The position numbers were made by a program, and so were the translations under genes. A DNA stretch of 64,000 nucleotides from positions 124,001-188,000 of the forward strand of contig NZ_CP129382.1 of the NCBI RefSeq assembly GCF_030435705.1, read 5' to 3'. The stretch's first letter is position 1. Each line of letters opens with the position of its first letter. The notes below the pieces were generated by a model, which saw nothing but the letters and a program-made list of their open reading frames with translations, was not told the origin of the DNA and ran no database searches. This stretch comes from Rhizobium sp. SSA_523. Lineage in GTDB: Bacteria; Pseudomonadota; Alphaproteobacteria; Rhizobiales; Rhizobiaceae. Shown here piece after piece: positions 27,691-36,723 of this stretch.

Positions 27691-27722
27691 CGCAATAAAC
27701 GAAACGAACGCAGAAAACGAAA
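27691..27722. promoter_or_regulatory. Two direct 14-bp repeats upstream of the PIN module
   Basis: CGCAATAAACGAAA (27691-27704) and CGCAGAAAACGAAA (27709-27722) differ at two positions and start 18 bp apart. They lie in the 104-bp gap between the antitoxin start and the betA stop, where the module's own promoter must be. Candidate operator sites for the excisionase-like antitoxin; inference only. Confidence 0.5.
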
Positions 27723-27739
27723 GTTTCGCTTGACCCGTC

Positions 27740-29395
27740 CTACCGGTCGCTGACCTGCCAGCGCGGATTGATCCAGGGTTCCTGATTGGAGCGCGGCAGG
27801 GGGTCGCGGCCGAGAATGTGATCGGCCGCCTTCTCGCCGGTCATGATCGAGGGGGCGTTCAGATTGCCATAGGTGATATGCGGGAAGATGGACGAGTCCG
27901 CCACCCGCAGCCCCTCCACGCCGATCACCCGGCAGGCGGGGTCCACCACCGCCATCAGATCGTCCGCGCGGCCCATCTTGCACGTGCCGCAGGGATGGTA
28001 GGCGCCCTCCAGATGCTGGCGCAGGAAGGCATCGATCTCCTCATCCGTGCGCACCGCCTGGCCCGGCTGGAGTTCCGCCTCGACATAAGGGGCGAAGGCG
28101 GGCTTTGCGAAGATCTCGCGGGTGACGCGCACGGCATGGCGGAATTTTACCCAGTCGTCAGGGTCGCTCATATAGTTGAAGCGCAGGACCGGAGCCTCGC
28201 CGGCATCCGGCGATCGCAGGGTGACGCTGCCGCGCGATTTCGACATGTTGTAGCCCACATGCGCCTGAAAGCCATGGCCCGCCGCCGCCGACCGGCCGTC
28301 ATAGGATACTGCGATGGGCAGGAAATGATACTGGATGTCCGGCCATTTCACCCCCGCCGCGGAACGGATGAAGGCGGCAGCCTCGAACTGGTTCGACGTG
28401 CCGAGGCCGGTCTTGAAGAACAGCCACTGGGCGCCCACCACGCCCTTCCAGAACCAGTTGTTCTTCGCATGCAGGGTGATCGGCAGTTTCGATGTGAACT
28501 GATGATAATATTCCAGATGATCCTGCAGGTTCTGGCCGACGCCCGGCCGGTTTGCCACCACGTCTATGCCCATTTCCGAAAGATGGGCGGCCGGTCCGAT
28601 GCCGGACAGCATCAGGATTTTCGGCGAGTTGAAGGCCGACGCCGCCAGAATGACCTCGCGGTTCGCGCGGATGACCTCGATCCGGCCGCCGATCTCCACT
28701 TCGACGCCGACGGCACGGCGGCCCTCCAGCACGATCTTGCGCGCAAAGCAGCGGATGAGCCGGCAATTATCTCGCTTCAGCGCCGGCTTCAGATAGGCAT
28801 TGGCCGCAGACCAGCGGCGACCCTGCCAGCTCGTCTGCTCCATCAGGCCGAAGCCTTCCTGCTGGCAACCGTTATAATCCGGCGTTACCGGAAAGCCCGC
28901 CTGACGGCCGGCCTCGATGAAGGCGTGGTAGAGCGGGTTCTTCGCCTTGCCGCGCCGCACATGCAGAGGACCATCCGTGCCGCGCCATCCCTCTTCGCCG
29001 CCATGGGCGTGCTCCATGCGCTTGAAATAGGGAAGCACATCGGCAAAGCCCCAGCCGGTCGCCCCCATGTCCTGCCAGCGGTTGAAGTCTTCCGCATGGC
29101 CGCGGACATAGACCATGCCGTTGATCGACGAGGAGCCGCCGATCACCTTGCCGCGCGGCGCAATCATCCGCCGATTGTTCAGATGCGGCTCCGGCTCCGA
29201 CAGATAGCCCCAGTTGTAGCGATCCATGCTCATCGGATAGGCAAGTGCCGCCGGCATCTGCACGAAGGGGCCAAGATCCGAGCCCCCGAATTCCAGAACG
29301 ATGACCCTGTGGCGGCCGTCCTCCGACAGGCGATAGGCGAGCGCCGAGCCGGCCGAACCGGAACCGATGATGACGAAATCTGCCTGGTGCGTCAT
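27740..29395 (-). CDS. betA: Choline dehydrogenase (GMC oxidoreductase)
   Basis: A 551-aa GMC flavoprotein. The FAD dinucleotide fold [20 protein letters not shown] is at the N-terminus, followed by GMC signature 1 ([26 protein letters not shown], in parts) and signature 2 ([17 protein letters not shown]). The C-terminal catalytic region has [10 protein letters not shown] and [14 protein letters not shown]. It oxidises choline to betaine aldehyde, for conversion to glycine betaine by BetB. It lies on the betI-betB strand but is separated from betB by a divergent-strand RelE/HTH module, so it needs its own promoter. Confidence 0.93.
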   Translation of the reverse strand: MTHQADFVIIGSGSAGSALAYRLSEDGRHRVIVLEFGGSDLGPFVQMPAALAYPMSMDRYNWGYLSEPEPHLNNRRMIAPRGKVIGGSSSINGMVYVRGHAEDFNRWQDMGATGWGFADVLPYFKRMEHAHGGEEGWRGTDGPLHVRRGKAKNPLYHAFIEAGRQAGFPVTPDYNGCQQEGFGLMEQTSWQGRRWSAANAYLKPALKRDNCRLIRCFARKIVLEGRRAVGVEVEIGGRIEVIRANREVILAASAFNSPKILMLSGIGPAAHLSEMGIDVVANRPGVGQNLQDHLEYYHQFTSKLPITLHAKNNWFWKGVVGAQWLFFKTGLGTSNQFEAAAFIRSAAGVKWPDIQYHFLPIAVSYDGRSAAAGHGFQAHVGYNMSKSRGSVTLRSPDAGEAPVLRFNYMSDPDDWVKFRHAVRVTREIFAKPAFAPYVEAELQPGQAVRTDEEIDAFLRQHLEGAYHPCGTCKMGRADDLMAVVDPACRVIGVEGLRVADSSIFPHITYGNLNAPSIMTGEKAADHILGRDPLPRSNQEPWINPRWQVSDR

Positions 29396-29425
29396 GGAAG
29401 AGATCCAGTGATGTTAGTTGAGAGC

Positions 29426-29454
29426 GTGACAGGCGTATCGCGATACGCTATAAT
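29426..29454 (+). promoter_or_regulatory. Promoter of the RelE/HTH module with palindromic operator in the spacer
   Basis: -35 GTGACA (29426-29431) and -10 TATAAT (29449-29454) are separated by exactly 17 bp. Sixteen of those spacer bases form the perfect palindrome GCGTATCGCGATACGC (29433-29448). A second palindrome, CGATATCG (29464-29471), lies at the expected transcription start. This is a textbook position for autorepression by the HTH antitoxin. Confidence 0.75.
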
Positions 29455-29491
29455 GGACCGTGTCGATATCGCTATGGGCGACGGTGGGGCG

Positions 29492-29737
29492 ATGAAGGAG
29501 ATCGTTGTCCCGCGCGAAGCCGGATACAGCCTCAGCCGGATGCAACCGAGGCGGCGTGCTGCCATTTATGCGAAACCCGACGCCTACGCTCGCGGGGAGC
29601 CGGTCGATATCAAAAAAATGAAGGGCTATCCTTACTACCGCATCCGAGTTGGCCAGGACCGGGTGATTATCGACGATCAAGGACAGGTCGTCATGGTGAT
29701 TGACGCAGGTCCGCGCGGCGGCATTTACAAGGGTTAG
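29492..29737 (+). CDS. RelE/ParE-family toxin
   Basis: An 81-aa protein starting MKEIVVPREAGYSLSRM. The C-terminal half, YPYYRIRVGQDRVIIDDQGQVVMVIDAGPRGGIYKG, read in its parts, matches the RelE/HigB-like fold with its conserved R-(I/L)-R-V-G and R-V-I core. In the family it cleaves mRNA at the ribosome. The ATG at 29492 is preferred over one at 29474; the ATG at 29453 overlaps the -10 box and is excluded. Toxin precedes antitoxin, as in HigBA-type modules; the gap is 6 bp. Confidence 0.85.
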   Translation: MKEIVVPREAGYSLSRMQPRRRAAIYAKPDAYARGEPVDIKKMKGYPYYRIRVGQDRVIIDDQGQVVMVIDAGPRGGIYKG

Positions 29738-29743
29738 GTTGAA

Positions 29744-30094
29744 ATGGGCGAAATTCAGAAACTGACGATCGATGGCAAGGCGTATGTCCTGCTGAGCGAG
29801 GAGGATTTCGAGGATCTGGTGGACGGGTTGCGAGCGGAGGCGATCATGGCCCGTGTGCGGGCGGGGGAAGAAACCTGGCCGGCGGCGCTCGTCTACGAGC
29901 TTTGGGAGACCGACAGCCGCATCCGCACCTACCGCACCTACCGCAAGATGTCCGTTTCCGAGCTTGCAGAGGCCGCCGGTATCTCCCAGCCTTATCTCTC
30001 GGAGATCGAGAGCGGCAAGAAGACCGGATCGGTGGAGGTGCTGAAACGCATTGCCCGGGCGCTGAATGTCGATCTGGACGACATCGTCGTGTGA
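29744..30094 (+). CDS. HTH (Xre-type) antitoxin
   Basis: A 116-aa protein. The N-terminal ~55 residues (IDGKAYVLLSEEDFEDLVDGL) resemble a Phd-like or toxin-neutralising segment. The C-terminal Xre helix-turn-helix reads YRKMSVSELAEAAGISQPYLSEIESGKK, in its parts, then VLKRIARALNVDLDDIV. This two-part layout is common for antitoxins following RelE toxins of this branch. It is predicted to bind the 16-bp palindrome in the upstream promoter. Confidence 0.88.
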   Translation: MGEIQKLTIDGKAYVLLSEEDFEDLVDGLRAEAIMARVRAGEETWPAALVYELWETDSRIRTYRTYRKMSVSELAEAAGISQPYLSEIESGKKTGSVEVLKRIARALNVDLDDIVV

Positions 30095-30130
30095 CATGCG
30101 ACAGGCCGATTGACGCCCTCGCCATGCCTG

Positions 30131-30335
30131 CGCCCCTCTGGCCGGCGCCCCTCTGACCGGCGCCCGCTTGGCCGCCCCCCCTCTGGCCTGCCGGCCATCT
30201 TCCCCACAGGGGGGGAGATCGGACGGAGCGACGCTTTTGCTCCTTTTGGACGTTGCGGGGCGAGCGGCGCCGGCACCTCTTGCCTTTCTCCCTTCTTGTG
30301 GGGGAGATGCCCGGAAGGGCAGAGGGGGGTGAGCT
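30131..30335. repeat. Tandem 15-bp repeats and RIME-like element between the RelE module and betB
   Basis: Three degenerate 15-bp units (CGCCCCTCTGGCCGG type, 30131-30175) are followed by a RIME-like element. Its outer ends, CTGCCGGCCATCTTCCCC and GGGGGAGATGCCCGGAAGGGCAG, are related and inverted; internally CCCACAGGGGGGGAGATC and CTCCCTTCTTGTGGGGGAG form hairpins. It fills the convergent gap between the antitoxin and betB stops. Confidence 0.7.
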
Positions 30336-30369
30336 TGCGCGACAGCACTCCTCATCTCAATACGGTATC

Positions 30370-31833
30370 TCAATACGGTGCCTCGCAGGGGCCCATGCCG
30401 ACATAGACCGTCTTCAACTGGCTGTAGTGATCCAGTGCCGCGGCGGAATTCTCCCGGCCGAATCCCGACTGCTTCGAGCCGCCGAAGGGAATTTCCACCG
30501 GGCAGAGATTATAGCTGTTGATCCACAGCGTGCCGGCTTCCAGCCGCGCCGCAACGCGGTGGCCGCGCGTCAGGTCGGCGGTGAAGACGCCCGCCGCAAG
30601 CCCGAATTCGCTGGCATTGGCGCGGGCGATCGCCTCCTCCTCCGTCTCGAAATCCAGAACGCACATGACGGGGCCAAAGATTTCCTCCCGCGCAATGGTC
30701 ATGCCGTCGGTCACATCGGCGAAAACGGTCGGCTGCACGAAATAGCCTTCGCCGGTCACGCTGTTGGGAATGCCGCCGCCGGTCACAAGCCTTGCGCCCT
30801 CGGCCTTGCCCGTCTCGATATAGGCCAGCACCCTGTCGCGCTGGGCATTCGAGACCAGCGGACCCATATGGGTCGCCTCGTCCTGCGGATTGCCGAGCAC
30901 AATCGCCTCGGTGCGCGCTTTCAGCCTTGCGAGGAAGCGCTCCTTCAGGCTGCGGTGAACGAAGACGCGGGTGCCGTTGGAGCAGACCTGGCCGGCGGAA
31001 TAGAAATTGCCGAGCATGGCGCCGGAAACGGCGCTTTCCAGATCGGCATCCTCGAAGACGAGGATTGGCGATTTGCCGCCCAGTTCCATCGTCACATGCT
31101 TCAGCTGGCCGGCGGCCGCGCCTGCCACCTTGCGGCCGGTCGGCACCGATCCGGTCAGCGAAACCTTGGCAATGTCCGGATGCCCGACCAGCAAAGGACC
31201 GGTCTCGCGGTCGCCCTGGATCACGTTGAACACGCCCTTCGGCAGGCCGGCCTCCACCAGGATCTCGGCGATCTTCAGCGCGCCGAGCGGAGTGAGTTCG
31301 GAGGGTTTGAAGACCATGGCATTGCCGGCCGCCAGCGCCGGTGCCGCCTTCCAGCAGGCGATCTGCTGCGGATAGTTCCAGGCGCCGATCCCCGCCACCA
31401 CGCCGAGCGGCACCCGGCTCGTATAGGCAAAGTCCCGGCCCAGCGGAATATGGCTGCCATTCAGCGCCGAGGCGATGATGCCGCCGAAGAATTCCAGGCT
31501 GTCGGCACCGGATGTCGGATCGGCAACGAGGGTTTCCTGGATCGGCTTGCCGGTATCGAGCGTCTCCAGCTCCGACAGCGCGCGATTGCGCTCGCGCATG
31601 ATGTCGGCGGCGCGCTTCAACACCCGCCCGCGGGCCGAAGGGCTCATCGCGGCCCATTCGCCCTGCGCTCGCCTGGCCGATGCCACGGCGTGATCAAGGA
31701 TCGCCGGCGTTGCCGCATGAAGACGCGCGATCACCTCGCCGGTGGCGGGATAGATGCTTTCGATCACCCGGCCGGCGTCATCCTCGATATAGGCGCCGTC
31801 AATGAAATGAGAGGCTTGCGGTTGGGCTTTCAT
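30370..31833 (-). CDS. betB: Betaine aldehyde dehydrogenase
   Basis: A 487-aa aldehyde dehydrogenase, the usual BetB length. Key segments: [33 protein letters not shown] (NAD site), [12 protein letters not shown] (general-base Glu), [13 protein letters not shown] (catalytic Cys), [10 protein letters not shown], and [14 protein letters not shown]. It oxidises betaine aldehyde to glycine betaine with NAD+. The ATG at 31833 overlaps the betI stop by 4 bp, showing coupled translation. The open frame continues upstream only as a shadow of betI. Confidence 0.95.
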   Translation of the reverse strand: MKAQPQASHFIDGAYIEDDAGRVIESIYPATGEVIARLHAATPAILDHAVASARRAQGEWAAMSPSARGRVLKRAADIMRERNRALSELETLDTGKPIQETLVADPTSGADSLEFFGGIIASALNGSHIPLGRDFAYTSRVPLGVVAGIGAWNYPQQIACWKAAPALAAGNAMVFKPSELTPLGALKIAEILVEAGLPKGVFNVIQGDRETGPLLVGHPDIAKVSLTGSVPTGRKVAGAAAGQLKHVTMELGGKSPILVFEDADLESAVSGAMLGNFYSAGQVCSNGTRVFVHRSLKERFLARLKARTEAIVLGNPQDEATHMGPLVSNAQRDRVLAYIETGKAEGARLVTGGGIPNSVTGEGYFVQPTVFADVTDGMTIAREEIFGPVMCVLDFETEEEAIARANASEFGLAAGVFTADLTRGHRVAARLEAGTLWINSYNLCPVEIPFGGSKQSGFGRENSAAALDHYSQLKTVYVGMGPCEAPY

Positions 31834-32465
31834 GAGCGGTCTCCGGAGGCGGGGGCAGGGGAATGGGCAGGAGATTGGACGGGAGGTAGGGCGGCGAGCT
31901 GGCCCGTCACATAATCCTCGACCAGCGCGACGGAGGCCTTCAGGGACAAAGGGGCGGCGCGCAGCGACTGGCGGATATAGAGGCCGTCGATCATCGCCGC
32001 GGTGCCCTCGGCCAGCCGGCCGGCGACCGGAGGCGGGGCAAATGCCTTCAGCGCATGGGTGAGGTTGGAATGCAGGCGCCGGGCATAGATCACCAGCAGG
32101 CGGCGCATCTCCTCCGATCGCTGCGCCTCGACATAGAAGGCAAGCCAGGCAGCCACGGTCTCGGGCGTGAACTGGTCGGCCTCGAGCGAGACGCGGATGA
32201 GCGCCGAGACGCGTTCGCGCGGCGTGTGAGCGGCTTGCAGCGCGGTAACGGCATCCGCCCGCAAGGCATTCAGGAGACTCGCGATTGCCGCCAGAAGAAG
32301 GTGCTGCTTGCTGCCGAAATAATGATGGGCAAGGGCCGGCGAGACACCGGCCTCGCGGGCGATCTCCGACATGGTGACGTCGAGCGAACCCTGCGCGCCA
32401 ATGGTCTTCAGCGCCGCCGCGACAAGCGCCTTGCGACGCACCGGCTCCATTCCGATCTTCGGCAT
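31830..32465 (-). CDS. betI: TetR-family repressor BetI
   Basis: A 211-aa protein beginning [19 protein letters not shown]. The [35 protein letters not shown] (here [21 protein letters not shown]), is diagnostic of BetI, the choline-responsive repressor of bet genes. Of two adjacent ATGs, the second (32465) is better spaced (6 nt) from the AGGAG ribosome-binding site. The stop overlaps the betB start. The perfect palindrome just upstream is the expected autoregulatory site. Confidence 0.93.
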   Translation of the reverse strand: MPKIGMEPVRRKALVAAALKTIGAQGSLDVTMSEIAREAGVSPALAHHYFGSKQHLLLAAIASLLNALRADAVTALQAAHTPRERVSALIRVSLEADQFTPETVAAWLAFYVEAQRSEEMRRLLVIYARRLHSNLTHALKAFAPPPVAGRLAEGTAAMIDGLYIRQSLRAAPLSLKASVALVEDYVTGQLAALPPVQSPAHSPAPASGDRS

Positions 32466-32496
32466 CATGTTCTCCTGCAGTCATGCCAGGATAAAC

Positions 32497-32516
32497 TTGA
32501 TTGACTGGTCAATCAA
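32497..32516. promoter_or_regulatory. BetI operator
   Basis: TTGATTGACTGGTCAATCAA has perfect 9-bp inverted arms (TTGATTGAC/GTCAATCAA) around a TG centre, 31 bp upstream of the betI start. Its position and TTGAyTGA-like composition are as described for BetI boxes. Confidence 0.85.
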
Positions 32517-32687
32517 TAAAAATCCCGCTGTCTGCTGACCCGCTTCCCTGCCGCTTCCGCGCCACTCCTGCCGCCTCTTCCGGAGAGGGGGAGCCGCAAT
32601 GCCGTCTCCGCTTGACGGGGATCAATGGCGGGCCCTCGTCTTCAGCTTAGGCTTTGCCCATCATCTGCGTCCACGAGGAAGAAGACC

Positions 32688-33242
32688 ATGACCGATCCGT
32701 TCGCCAGACCCGACCCGCATCAGCTGCAGCGCAAGTGGGGCTGGTTTCTCGCCTTCGGCCTGTTCGCGCTGGTGGCCGGCACGCTGGCTTTCGCCAATCT
32801 CATGGTCGCAACCGCGGCCTCGGTCTTCTATCTGGGCGCCCTGATGCTGGTCGCCGGCCTCATGCATCTCGTGCATGCTTTCCAGGTCAAGGCGTGGCAG
32901 GACTGGCTCTTCTGGGCTGTCAGCGGCGCGCTCTACACGTTGGCCGGCTTCCTGGCCTTCACCAATCCAGGTCTTACGGCAGCCGTCTTCACCCTCATCA
33001 TGGCCATTGCGCTGATTATTGCCGGTCTTGTGCGGCTATGGGCGGGCAACCGGCTGCGCCCCATGCCGGGTGCCGGCTGGGTCATGGTGGGCGGCGCCAT
33101 AACCGCGTTGGCCGGCCTGGTGATCGCGACCGGCTGGCCGGTCAACAGCGTCTGGGTGCTGGGCCTGTTTCTCGCCATCGACCTGATCTTCCAGGGCTGG
33201 GCGCTGGTCGCCGTGGCGCTTGCCGCGCGCCGGATGGGATAG
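32688..33242 (+). CDS. HdeD-family (DUF308) membrane protein
   Basis: A 184-aa protein with six hydrophobic helices in three pairs, as in HdeD (for example LAFGLFALVAGTLAFANLMVA, LMLVAGLMHLVHAFQV, AVSGALYTLAGFLAF, VMVGGAITALAGLVIATGWP). HdeD is an inner-membrane acid-resistance protein in E. coli; rhizobial function is unknown. The ATG at 32688 follows GAGGAAGAAG; the open frame upstream lacks homology. Transcribed away from betI with its own upstream region. Confidence 0.88.
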   Translation: MTDPFARPDPHQLQRKWGWFLAFGLFALVAGTLAFANLMVATAASVFYLGALMLVAGLMHLVHAFQVKAWQDWLFWAVSGALYTLAGFLAFTNPGLTAAVFTLIMAIALIIAGLVRLWAGNRLRPMPGAGWVMVGGAITALAGLVIATGWPVNSVWVLGLFLAIDLIFQGWALVAVALAARRMG

Positions 33243-33360
33243 GCGCGGCGTCGCCTTCCAATCTTTCATCAAACTTTCATATTCGGGCAACGATTCCTTG
33301 AGGGTTGGCGTGTGAGCCTCTGTCGCATAATTTGATTTTTGGACATGCGGCGAGGACAAG

Positions 33361-35166
33361 ATGTCGGCCACGGTGGCGCTCGAAAACGGACTGTTCCGGC
33401 GATATGCCAAGGACCAGTTGTTACCGCTGTCAAAGCTGGTTCTGGAGGCGGCCTTCCAGCCCATTGCAGAGGTCGCGACGGGCAAGGTCTTCGGCTACGA
33501 AACGCTGATGCGCGGCCATGAGCGGCTGGGCTTCGATTCGCCCGTCGAGCTCCTGGATACGGCCGCCGAGGCAGGCGAGCTGCTCGGGCTCGAGCAGATG
33601 ACGGCAAGCCGGGCACTGGCCAAGTTCTCCACACTGCCCGACTTCGCCCACAGCACCTTGTTCATCAACCTGGACAACCGGTTGATCCCGCACGGTAATT
33701 TCGTGCTCGACAAGCTGGTGCAGCACCTGCACAAGGCAAGGATCCCCCCTTCCTCGGTCTGCTTCGAATTGTCGGAGCGGTTCGACAATACCCGCGATCC
33801 GGCCTTTTCCCCGCTGATCGCTCGCATGCGCCGCGAGGGGTTCAAGATCGCCATCGACGATTTCGGCGTCGGCCATGGCGAAATGAAGCTCCTGTGCGAT
33901 TTCCCGCTCGACTACCTGAAGATCGACCGGCATTTCATTTCCGGCATCGAGGACAATGCGCGCAAGCGGCACCTGGTGCGCAATCTCGTCAACATCGCCC
34001 ATGTGCTGGGGATCCGGGTGATCGCCGAAGGGGTGGAGACGGAGGCCGAATTCCTCGCCTGCCGCGAATTCGGCGTCGATATGGTGCAGGGCTGGTTCAT
34101 TGCCCGCCCCACCACCTTCACCAGCGAATTGCAATCCGGCTTCCCGCATCTGGCCGATCTTGGCCGCAGCCGCCGCTCCAGCCAGTCGCTCGACGAGATC
34201 CTGATCCGCAAGCAGATCGAAAAGCTGCCGACCGTTTTCGAACATGAGAGCGTCGACAATGTCTTCGAACTCTTCCGCAGCAATCCGCGCCAGTCCTTCT
34301 TTCCGGTTCTCAACGCCAATGGCGAGCCGCGCGGCATCATCAGCGAATATCACCTGAAGGAATATATCTACCGTCCCTTCGGCCGCGACCTGTTGAAGAA
34401 CAAGATCTACGAGCGCTCCATCTCGCATTTCGTCGAAGGCGCGCCGATCGTCGGCCTGGACGCCAATGCCGAACGGCTGATGAACATCTTCGCCAATATG
34501 GACGGCAGCGACTGCGTGATCCTGACCGAGAACATGCGCTATGCCGGCGTGGTCTCCGCCGCCTCGCTGATCAAGGTCATCAATGAGAAGCAGCTCAAGG
34601 TGGCGCAGGACCAGAATCCGCTCACCGGTCTGCCGGGCAATCGCGCCATCCGCGATTTCATGCAGGAGGCCGGCCGCGACGATGACGGGACGCGCTTCTT
34701 CTGCTATTGCGATTTCGACAATTTCAAGCCGTTCAACGATCATTACGGTTTCCAGCTCGGCGATCACGCCATCACCTTGTTCGCCGCCCTGATGCGCCGC
34801 TATTTCTTCTCCGACGGCGTGTTTCTCGGTCATGTCGGCGGCGATGATTTCTTCATCGGCCTGACGGACTGGACGCCGGAAGAAGTGTCGGAAATCCTGG
34901 AACGCCTGCTCTCCGATTTCCATGACGACGTCCTGGAACTCTATTCCGCCGAGGATCGCGCCGCCGGGCGCATACGCGGTCATGACCGCAGCGGCGCCGA
35001 GCGCGACTTTCCCCTGCTGCGCTGCTCGATCGGCGTTCTGGAACTGCCGGAAGGCCTGCTTTTGGATGATGTCGGAGGGATCAGCACCGCCATTGCCTCG
35101 GTCAAGGCCGAGGCCAAGGAGAGCGAGCACGGTCTGGTGTTCCGGGCCTTCAACGAGGATCGCTAG
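33361..35166 (+). CDS. EAL-CBS-GGDEF protein, cyclase domain degenerate
   Basis: A 601-aa cytoplasmic protein. The N-terminal EAL domain (about 25-255) keeps most catalytic residues: YETLMRG (Glu47; the EAL triplet reads ETL), FINLDNR, CFELSE, IAIDDFGVG, DYLKIDR, VIAEGVETE and QGWFIARP. A CBS-pair-like region (about 270-415) follows. The GGDEF domain (about 420-600) reads HVGGDDFFIG at 493-497, so the fourth residue is Asp instead of Glu, and no RxxD I-site lies upstream. It is most likely a c-di-GMP phosphodiesterase with a regulatory GGDEF domain. No transmembrane helix is seen. Confidence 0.93.
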   Translation: MSATVALENGLFRRYAKDQLLPLSKLVLEAAFQPIAEVATGKVFGYETLMRGHERLGFDSPVELLDTAAEAGELLGLEQMTASRALAKFSTLPDFAHSTLFINLDNRLIPHGNFVLDKLVQHLHKARIPPSSVCFELSERFDNTRDPAFSPLIARMRREGFKIAIDDFGVGHGEMKLLCDFPLDYLKIDRHFISGIEDNARKRHLVRNLVNIAHVLGIRVIAEGVETEAEFLACREFGVDMVQGWFIARPTTFTSELQSGFPHLADLGRSRRSSQSLDEILIRKQIEKLPTVFEHESVDNVFELFRSNPRQSFFPVLNANGEPRGIISEYHLKEYIYRPFGRDLLKNKIYERSISHFVEGAPIVGLDANAERLMNIFANMDGSDCVILTENMRYAGVVSAASLIKVINEKQLKVAQDQNPLTGLPGNRAIRDFMQEAGRDDDGTRFFCYCDFDNFKPFNDHYGFQLGDHAITLFAALMRRYFFSDGVFLGHVGGDDFFIGLTDWTPEEVSEILERLLSDFHDDVLELYSAEDRAAGRIRGHDRSGAERDFPLLRCSIGVLELPEGLLLDDVGGISTAIASVKAEAKESEHGLVFRAFNEDR

Positions 35167-35373
35167 TGGTTTAGGTCCGACCTTTGAGACCGTTCGCAGC
35201 AGGTTTCGTGTGCGGATAGGAGAAGAGGCCGCTGTCGGTCTCCGCAAGCTTATGGAAGAGACGTCGAGAATGTGCTCGCCGTTAGGCAGGATGACGCGCC
35301 GCGTCAGCGCGCCGCCTTTCCAACCGCAGGCTCCTGTCCTACATCGGTACTCGCAATAGGAGGACGCCCACCC

Positions 35374-36435
35374 ATGACCCTTCCCGATACGACCCTTGCC
35401 GACAAGAGCCTTGCCGATAAGAGCCTTGCCGATAAGACCCTTCCCGACATGATGCGCCATGTGGACCTGCCCGGTTTCGGCGCGCCGGAGGTGATGACCT
35501 TCGCCCGGTCGCCGCTGCCTCGGCCAGGCCCGGGCGAAGTTCTGGTGCGCGTCCTTGCGGCAGGCGTCAACCGGCCGGATGTGGCGCAGCGGCAGGGGAT
35601 CTATCCGCCGCCCAAGGATGCAAGCCCGGTTCTCGGGCTCGAAGTGGCCGGCGAAGTGGTGATGCTGGGCGAAGGGACCGATGATTTTGCCGTGGGCGAA
35701 ACGGTGTGCGGCCTCGCCAATGGCGGCGGCTATGCGGAATATTGCCTGCTGCCGGCCGGCCAGACCCTGCCCATCCCGAAAGGCTATGATGCGGTGAAGG
35801 CCGCCGCTCTGCCGGAAACCTTCTTCACCGTCTGGGCCAATCTCTTCCAGATGGCCGGGCTGACGGAGGGCGAAAGCGTGCTGATCCATGGCGGCACCTC
35901 CGGGATCGGCACGACGGCGATCCAATTGGCCAAGGCCTTCGGCGCCACGGTCTATGCAACGGCCGGCACCGCGGAGAAGTGCAAGGCCTGCGAGGATCTC
36001 GGCGCGGCGCGCGGCATCAATTACCGGTCGGAGGATTTCGCCGCGGTGGTCAAGCAGGCCACGCAGGGCAAGGGCGTGGATGTGGTGCTCGACATGATCG
36101 GCGCCGCCTATTTCGAGAAGAACCTCTCGGTGCTCGCCAAGGATGGCTGCCTGTCGATCATCGCCTTTCTCGGCGGCACCATCGCCGAAAAGGTCGACCT
36201 CAGGCCGATCATGGTCAAGCGCCTGACGGTGACCGGCTCCACCATGCGGCCGCGCACGGCGGAAGAGAAGCGCGCCATTCGCGACGAATTGCTGACGCAG
36301 GTCTGGCCGCTGCTGGAAGCGGGCACCATCGCGCCGGTGATCCACGAGGTTCTCCCCTTCGATCAGGTGGTGGAGGCGCATCGGCTGATGGAGACGAGCA
36401 GCCATATCGGCAAGATCATCATGACGCTGAAATGA
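35374..36435 (+). CDS. NAD(P)H quinone oxidoreductase (PIG3/zinc-free MDR family)
   Basis: A 353-aa medium-chain reductase. The catalytic N-terminal domain has [34 protein letters not shown] and [17 protein letters not shown], in parts. The Rossmann NADPH site is [22 protein letters not shown]. The C-terminal [28 protein letters not shown] is typical of the PIG3-type quinone reductases. AGGAGG at 35358-35363 supports the ATG at 35374. The first ~25 residues consist of (S/T)LADK repeats from a 15-bp tandem repeat; family homology starts only at [11 protein letters not shown] (ATG 35449). Confidence 0.92.
   Translation: MTLPDTTLADKSLADKSLADKTLPDMMRHVDLPGFGAPEVMTFARSPLPRPGPGEVLVRVLAAGVNRPDVAQRQGIYPPPKDASPVLGLEVAGEVVMLGEGTDDFAVGETVCGLANGGGYAEYCLLPAGQTLPIPKGYDAVKAAALPETFFTVWANLFQMAGLTEGESVLIHGGTSGIGTTAIQLAKAFGATVYATAGTAEKCKACEDLGAARGINYRSEDFAAVVKQATQGKGVDVVLDMIGAAYFEKNLSVLAKDGCLSIIAFLGGTIAEKVDLRPIMVKRLTVTGSTMRPRTAEEKRAIRDELLTQVWPLLEAGTIAPVIHEVLPFDQVVEAHRLMETSSHIGKIIMTLK
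35380..35454 (+). repeat. Five 15-bp tandem repeats in the quinone reductase N-terminus
   Basis: Units of CTTGCCGATAAGAGC type are repeated five times in phase with the reading frame, giving the non-conserved leader (S/T)LADK(S/T)LADK. The middle three units are nearly identical and the outer two diverged. Confidence 0.9.
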
Positions 36436-36520
36436 GGGCAGGGCCCGGTAAACGCCCAGTGTGACGCGCTTCGATCCCGTGGTCCGATAACGATAGTTCG
36501 AACTTCGTCATAAAACGTGC

Positions 36521-36549
36521 CTTGCGCTTTTGCCCGGTCGCCCCTACCT
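36521..36549 (+). promoter_or_regulatory. Rhizobial sigma70-type promoter of the small-peptide transcript
   Basis: CTTGCG (36521-36526), a 17-bp spacer, and CTACCT (36544-36549) match the rhizobial housekeeping consensus CTTGAC-N17-CTATAT at 4/6 and 4/6 positions. The predicted start is near 36556, giving a leader of about 30 nt before the ribosome-binding site and ORF at 36587. Confidence 0.6.
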
Positions 36550-36586
36550 TGTGTCCATGTTCAACGAAACGAAAGGAGGTGATCCG

Positions 36587-36661
36587 ATGTCGAGTGAGAT
36601 TGCGGTTTGCAACGCGGACATGGGAAAGGTTTTGGTTTTGACGGGGCAGCCCTCGGCCTGA
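36587..36661 (+). CDS. 24-aa peptide with a 14-nt perfect Shine-Dalgarno (candidate leader/small-protein gene)
   Basis: The ORF starts MSSEIAVCNADMGKV and ends LTGQPSA. It is preceded by AAAGGAGGTGATCC (36572-36585), a 14-nt perfect complement of the canonical 16S 3' end, with 7 nt between GGAGG and ATG. A promoter (36521-36549) and a perfect terminator (36724-36749) enclose it, and a CCC-GAT-GGG mini-hairpin and a CGGTTC/GAACCG hairpin (36695-36713) lie in its 3' part. CACCTCC at 36665-36671 can pair with GGAGGTG at 36575-36581. No + strand gene follows for 1 kb, so this is not an obvious attenuator. Function is unknown: a small protein, a dual-function sRNA or a ribosome-responsive RNA are all possible. 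Confidence 0.6.
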   Translation: MSSEIAVCNADMGKVLVLTGQPSA

Positions 36662-36723
36662 CCACACCTCCCGATGGGGTCTCTTTAGGGGTCCCGGTTC
36701 GCCTTCAGAACCGAAACTCATGG

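Noticed and set aside
30370..32484. A 704-codon BetI-BetB fusion
   Set aside because: The N-terminal part is the wrong frame over betI; BetB homology begins at ATG 31833.
33430..36405. A 991-codon minus-strand frame opposite the EAL-GGDEF and quinone reductase genes
   Set aside because: No recognisable domain; both opposite genes are certain.
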